Of a DNA stretch of 64,000 nucleotides, positions 60,716 to 64,000 are shown one piece after another (position 1 is the stretch's first letter; every line of letters begins with the position of its first letter). The notes below the pieces were generated by a model. It was not told where the DNA came from and made no database searches. It saw nothing but the letters and a program-made list of their open reading frames with translations. The DNA comes from an uncultured Spirochaetales bacterium (GTDB taxonomy: Bacteria > Spirochaetota > Spirochaetia > Sphaerochaetales > Sphaerochaetaceae): NCBI GenBank assembly GCA_949289305.1, contig CASENB010000002.1, positions 62,001 through 126,000 of the forward strand, in the 5' to 3' direction. The translations under genes and the position numbers were made by a program.

Positions 60716-62725
60716 TTGAAAAAGAAAAAAGAAAAAGAAGAATTTATTCATGATGATTCAGTAGGGACAATGGCCGACGTCGAAGCGGTAATGAAGAAGT
60801 ATGACAGAGAATCAAACATCAGAATCTGGGAAGGCATTCCCAAGAAGATCATACACTACATTATGGCGGCTTTCGCTATCTACTGCATTGTAGATGCCAT
60901 CTTTCTCACCACTCTTCAGGAGGTACGTTACTCTGTTTTCATGGGTATGATAATCCTTCTAGGCTATCTAACATTCCCCGTGAAGAAAGGTTATGAAAGA
61001 GTAAACTATATGCCTTGGTACGATATTATCATAATGATAGTCGGTTCTGGCGCCTATTTCTTCTATGCGGCAAACGCAATGACGGTAATCAGACTCTCTG
61101 CGCGCATTATGGCAAATCCGATGTACATGGCAATAGGGCTTATAGGAATTCTTGCTCTTGTCGAGCTATGCAGAAGATGCGTAGGACTTCCAATACTCTG
61201 CGTAGCAGGAGTCCTTATAATCTACACTCTTGCAATAGGAATAGGTCCGACGCAGCTTATTAGGACTCTCTTTTATACGGCAAACGGAATCTTCTCCACT
61301 CCTGTCGGAGTATGTGTTAAATACATCGTCATCTTCATTATTTTCGGAGCGTTCTTAGAGCGCACAGGAGTTGCAGACTTCTTCATACGTTTTGCAAATG
61401 CAGCTGTAGGCCGCTTTACAGGAGGACCTGCAAAGGTTGCAGTAGTCGCTTCGGCATTAGAAGGCATGGCATCTGGCTCTAGCGTAGCAAATACCGTAGG
61501 TTCAGGCTCAATTACCATTCCTATGATGAAGAAGATGGGATACCGCCCAGAGTTTGCGGCAGCTGTAGAGGCGGCAGCATCCACTGGAGGACAAATAATG
61601 CCTCCAATAATGGGAGCTGCAGCATTCTTGATGGCTGAATTCACCGGCGTTCCTTACGGGCAGATTGCAGTAATGGCAATTCTTCCTGCCGTACTTTACT
61701 TCACTGGAATTTTCATTGCAGTCCACCTTGAAGCGAAAAAGATGGGGTTAAAGGGCATCCCAAAGGAAGATCTTCCAAAGCCAAAGGAACTATTGAAGGA
61801 GATCTATCTTCTTCTTCCTTTGATCGCACTTATCTACCTCGTAGGATCTAATACATATACGATGGCCTACTCCGCTACCCTCTCGATATTAGTAGCAATG
61901 GTTGTAGGAGTAATACATAAGATCATTCCTCACATCGGACTTAATAAGGAAGGAAAAGAGGAAGAAGACAAGGGAGAAAAACCAAGCCTATCGTTTTCTT
62001 GGATTATAGACGCATTTGAAAATGGTGCAAGAAGTTCAATTACAGTAGTAGTTGCTTGTGGAATAGCAGGAATCATTTCAGGCTGTATTACTGTTACAGG
62101 CCTTGCATCAATCCTGCTTGGAACGATCGTATCGCTATCGCACGGCTTTGTCATTATTGCCCTTATCCTTACGATGCTTTGCTGCATAGTTCTTGGAATG
62201 GGAGTTCCTACTACGGCAAACTACTGCATTATGGCAGGAGTATGCGCGCCGATACTTATTGCGCTGAACGTTGAGGCTGTTGCAGCCCACTTCTTCGTAT
62301 TCTATTTTGGAATAGTTGCAGATATAACGCCTCCGGTTGCTCTAGCAGCCTATGCAGGATCCGCAATAGCGAAATCCGATCCTATGAATACGGGGCTTCA
62401 GGCGACAAAACTTGCAATTGCCGCATTTATCGTTCCATATGTGTTCGCACTCAATCCGGCAATGCTCTTTATAAACGTCCATAGCGTATTTGAAATAGTT
62501 CAGATCTGCATAACATCGCTTTGCGGCATATTCGGCATTGCCGCGGCACTAAATGGATATCTTGGAAGACATTTGAACGTAATTACAAGAATGATACTTG
62601 CACTAGCAGGATTATGCATGGTAATTCCAGGAACGATTACAGACCTAATAGGTCTTGTAACGCTCGTATTGATATTCGTATACGAATACGGGATGCAAAA
62701 GAAGCTGGAAGCTAAAACAAATTAA
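60716..62725 (+). CDS. TRAP transporter permease, fused DctQM type
   Basis: 669 residues, with about 16 membrane spans: an N-terminal DctQ-like small-subunit part fused to the DctM large subunit. GMASGSSVANTVGSGSITIP and STGGQIMPPIMGAAAFLMAE are the conserved substrate-site motifs, echoed in the second half by LGMGVPTTANYCIMAGV and DITPPVALAAYAGSAIA. It uses an ion gradient to import the solute carried by the TAXI protein. The start is a TTG at 60716 behind AGGAG, a deliberate-looking weak start. Confidence 0.93.
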   Translation: MKKKKEKEEFIHDDSVGTMADVEAVMKKYDRESNIRIWEGIPKKIIHYIMAAFAIYCIVDAIFLTTLQEVRYSVFMGMIILLGYLTFPVKKGYERVNYMPWYDIIIMIVGSGAYFFYAANAMTVIRLSARIMANPMYMAIGLIGILALVELCRRCVGLPILCVAGVLIIYTLAIGIGPTQLIRTLFYTANGIFSTPVGVCVKYIVIFIIFGAFLERTGVADFFIRFANAAVGRFTGGPAKVAVVASALEGMASGSSVANTVGSGSITIPMMKKMGYRPEFAAAVEAAASTGGQIMPPIMGAAAFLMAEFTGVPYGQIAVMAILPAVLYFTGIFIAVHLEAKKMGLKGIPKEDLPKPKELLKEIYLLLPLIALIYLVGSNTYTMAYSATLSILVAMVVGVIHKIIPHIGLNKEGKEEEDKGEKPSLSFSWIIDAFENGARSSITVVVACGIAGIISGCITVTGLASILLGTIVSLSHGFVIIALILTMLCCIVLGMGVPTTANYCIMAGVCAPILIALNVEAVAAHFFVFYFGIVADITPPVALAAYAGSAIAKSDPMNTGLQATKLAIAAFIVPYVFALNPAMLFINVHSVFEIVQICITSLCGIFGIAAALNGYLGRHLNVITRMILALAGLCMVIPGTITDLIGLVTLVLIFVYEYGMQKKLEAKTN

Positions 62726-62755
62726 AAGGAGTCCTTAGGGACTTCTTTTTTTTGC
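62725..62755 (+). terminator. Terminator after the TRAP permease gene
   Basis: Stem AGGAGTCC (62727-62734) / GGACTTCT (62739-62746) with one G-U pair and TTTTTTT following. Confidence 0.8.
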
Positions 62756-62778
62756 AGTTTTTTTCTATAAATTCATTT

Positions 62779-64000
62779 ATGAAAGAGGAAATCATAGTCA
62801 AAGGCGCTAAAGTTCATAACCTAAAAAACATCGATGTAAACATACCGTTAAACGAAGCAGTTGCGATCGCAGGAGTCTCAGGCTCAGGAAAATCATCTCT
62901 TGCTCTTGGCGTTCTTTATGCAGAAGGATCAAGAAGATATCTTGAGAGTCTTTCTACTTATACGAGACGTAGAATGAGCCATCAAGAGAGGTCGAAAGTT
63001 GACGACGTATTATATATCCCAGCCGCCCTAGCCCTCAGACAACGGCCTCAAGTACCAGGGATCAGATCTACATTCGGAACTCAAAGCGAACTTTTAAATT
63101 CTTTAAGACTTATGTTCTCCCGCCTTTCAAGCCATAAATGTCCTAACGGCCATAGCGTTAGCCCGTCTATTAACGTTGCAGCAGAAAAAGAACTAGTTTG
63201 CCCTATATGCGGAGAGAAGTTTTATGCGCCTTCTGCCGAAGATCTATCATTTAACAGCAGCGGAGCGTGTACTAAATGCGATGGAACAGGAATCGTAAGA
63301 ACTGTTGATAAGTCAAAGCTAGTACCTGATGAGAATTTAACAATCGAAGAAGGTGCGGTTGCGCCATGGAACAGCCTGATGTGGTCCCTGATGGTAGATG
63401 TTGCCCGCGAAATGGGAGTTAGAACGAACGTCCCTTTTAAAGATTTAAGCGATGAAGAAAAAGATATCGTTTATAACGGACCTGCTGTAAAGAAACATAT
63501 TATCTATAAGGCAAAAAGCTCAAACCAAGCAGCCGAACTTGATTTCACATATTTTAATGCAACATATACGGTTATAAATGCGCTAAGCAAAGTAAAAGAT
63601 GAAAAAGGAATGAAGAGGGTTGAGAAATTCTTAAAAGAGGATTTATGCCCTGAGTGCAATGGATCGCGTCTTAGTGAAAAAGCACGTGAGCCTGAGATAA
63701 TGGGAATTAATTTAGCCCAAGCCACTTCTATGACTCTGAAGGACTTGATTCCTTGGGTTAAGAAAGTTCCTGAAAGCCTTCCCAACGAGATGAAAGATAT
63801 GGCAGAAAGCATCGTCGAGTCATTCTTAGACACTGCAAAAAGGTTAATGGATTTAGGCCTTAGCTACTTAAGCTTAGATAGAGCATCTTCCACCCTTTCT
63901 AATGGAGAGAGGCAAAGAGTACAGCTTGCCAGATCCGTCAGAAATAGAACCACAGGGGTTTTATACGTTCTCGACGAACCGTCAATCGGATTGCATCCAG
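62779..64000 (+). CDS. UvrA-like ABC ATPase lacking the UvrB-binding insert (partial, runs off the window)
   Basis: 407 residues are visible. Walker A GVSGSGKSSLA is at about residue 35. A first zinc module has Cys141, Cys144, Cys164 and Cys167 (CX2C-X19-CX2C). The first signature motif LSNGERQRVQLARSV is near residue 373, and Walker B VLYVLDEPSIGLHP ends the window. In standard UvrA about 120 residues of UvrB-binding domain separate the start of this region (here CPNGH at residue 121) from the zinc Cys (here 141). Only about 20 are present. So it resembles UvrA2/DrrC-type proteins linked to drug or lesion tolerance without UvrB. Confidence 0.85.
   Translation, partial: MKEEIIVKGAKVHNLKNIDVNIPLNEAVAIAGVSGSGKSSLALGVLYAEGSRRYLESLSTYTRRRMSHQERSKVDDVLYIPAALALRQRPQVPGIRSTFGTQSELLNSLRLMFSRLSSHKCPNGHSVSPSINVAAEKELVCPICGEKFYAPSAEDLSFNSSGACTKCDGTGIVRTVDKSKLVPDENLTIEEGAVAPWNSLMWSLMVDVAREMGVRTNVPFKDLSDEEKDIVYNGPAVKKHIIYKAKSSNQAAELDFTYFNATYTVINALSKVKDEKGMKRVEKFLKEDLCPECNGSRLSEKAREPEIMGINLAQATSMTLKDLIPWVKKVPESLPNEMKDMAESIVESFLDTAKRLMDLGLSYLSLDRASSTLSNGERQRVQLARSVRNRTTGVLYVLDEPSIGLHP

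Overview
The window is a gene-dense chromosomal segment of low to moderate GC, with genes on both strands, many short overlaps and almost no non-coding space. Gene content and style (obg/nadD/yqeK/rsfS block, lipoproteins, DUF4143 AAA ATPases, a PD-(D/E)XK 'transposase' nuclease, a chitobiase-repeat lipoprotein, TAXI-TRAP transport, thiamine and biotin salvage) suggest a host-associated anaerobic spirochaete, probably Sphaerochaeta/Treponema-like. No rRNA or complete marker set is present, so this placement is an inference.

Layout. 1-341: end of a small hydrophobic ORF followed by GC-rich hairpins. 342-1697: MATE exporter. 1739-5385 (minus): ribosome/GTPase block rplU-rpmA-obg-nadD-yqeK-lipoprotein-rsfS. 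5520-14344: TetR regulator, argS, divergent birA/bioY with two matching BirA operators, cysE, mtaB, a prephenate dehydrogenase-like gene, pta and rsmA. 14308-20973: short ComEC, an AAA ATPase preceded by a strictly 34-bp phased repeat, phosphohexomutase, HAD phosphatase and RlmI-type methyltransferase. 21278-28258: MFS transporter, HD protein, YkgJ protein, a methyltransferase with a long Arg/Asp-rich tail, then a sugar-nucleotide group (hypothetical-manB-galE). 28407-32896: diaminopropionate ammonia-lyase, a flavodoxin-like remnant, phospholipase C-like protein, an overlooked 56-residue gene and a 5'-nucleotidase lipoprotein. 33300-35059: very AT-rich coiled-coil gene and tRNA-Asn.

35136-38672 (minus) is a thiamine salvage operon, thiD-tenA-thiM-thiE-HAD, behind a clear TPP riboswitch. 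39450-44051 is a selenium cluster: yedE-tusA-DUF3343-selD on the minus strand, and divergently a class V cysteine desulfurase-like enzyme plus an XdhC-family protein whose two domains are in reversed order. This fits a selenium-dependent molybdenum hydroxylase maturation module. 44198-51577: methyltransferase, AzlCD amino-acid exporter, ABC-F ATPase, membrane-anchored coiled coil, and a 1070-residue lipoprotein with six chitobiase C-terminal-like repeats.

51600-55227 is an accessory, decaying region: a DUF4143 ATPase whose 5' end seems damaged, a multiply frameshifted PhzF pseudogene, tRNA-Leu, and an Rpn/PD-(D/E)XK nuclease with a truncated copy of its own C-terminus beside it. 55366-64000: heterodimeric ABC exporter, LUD protein, TAXI-TRAP transporter with a terminator between binding protein and permease, and the start of a UvrA-like ATPase that lacks the UvrB-binding insert.

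The most notable signals are the paired BirA operators, the 34-bp phased repeat, the selenium module with the permuted XdhC, the unusual TPP riboswitch/Shine-Dalgarno arrangement, the UvrB-independent UvrA, and the 56-residue gene.
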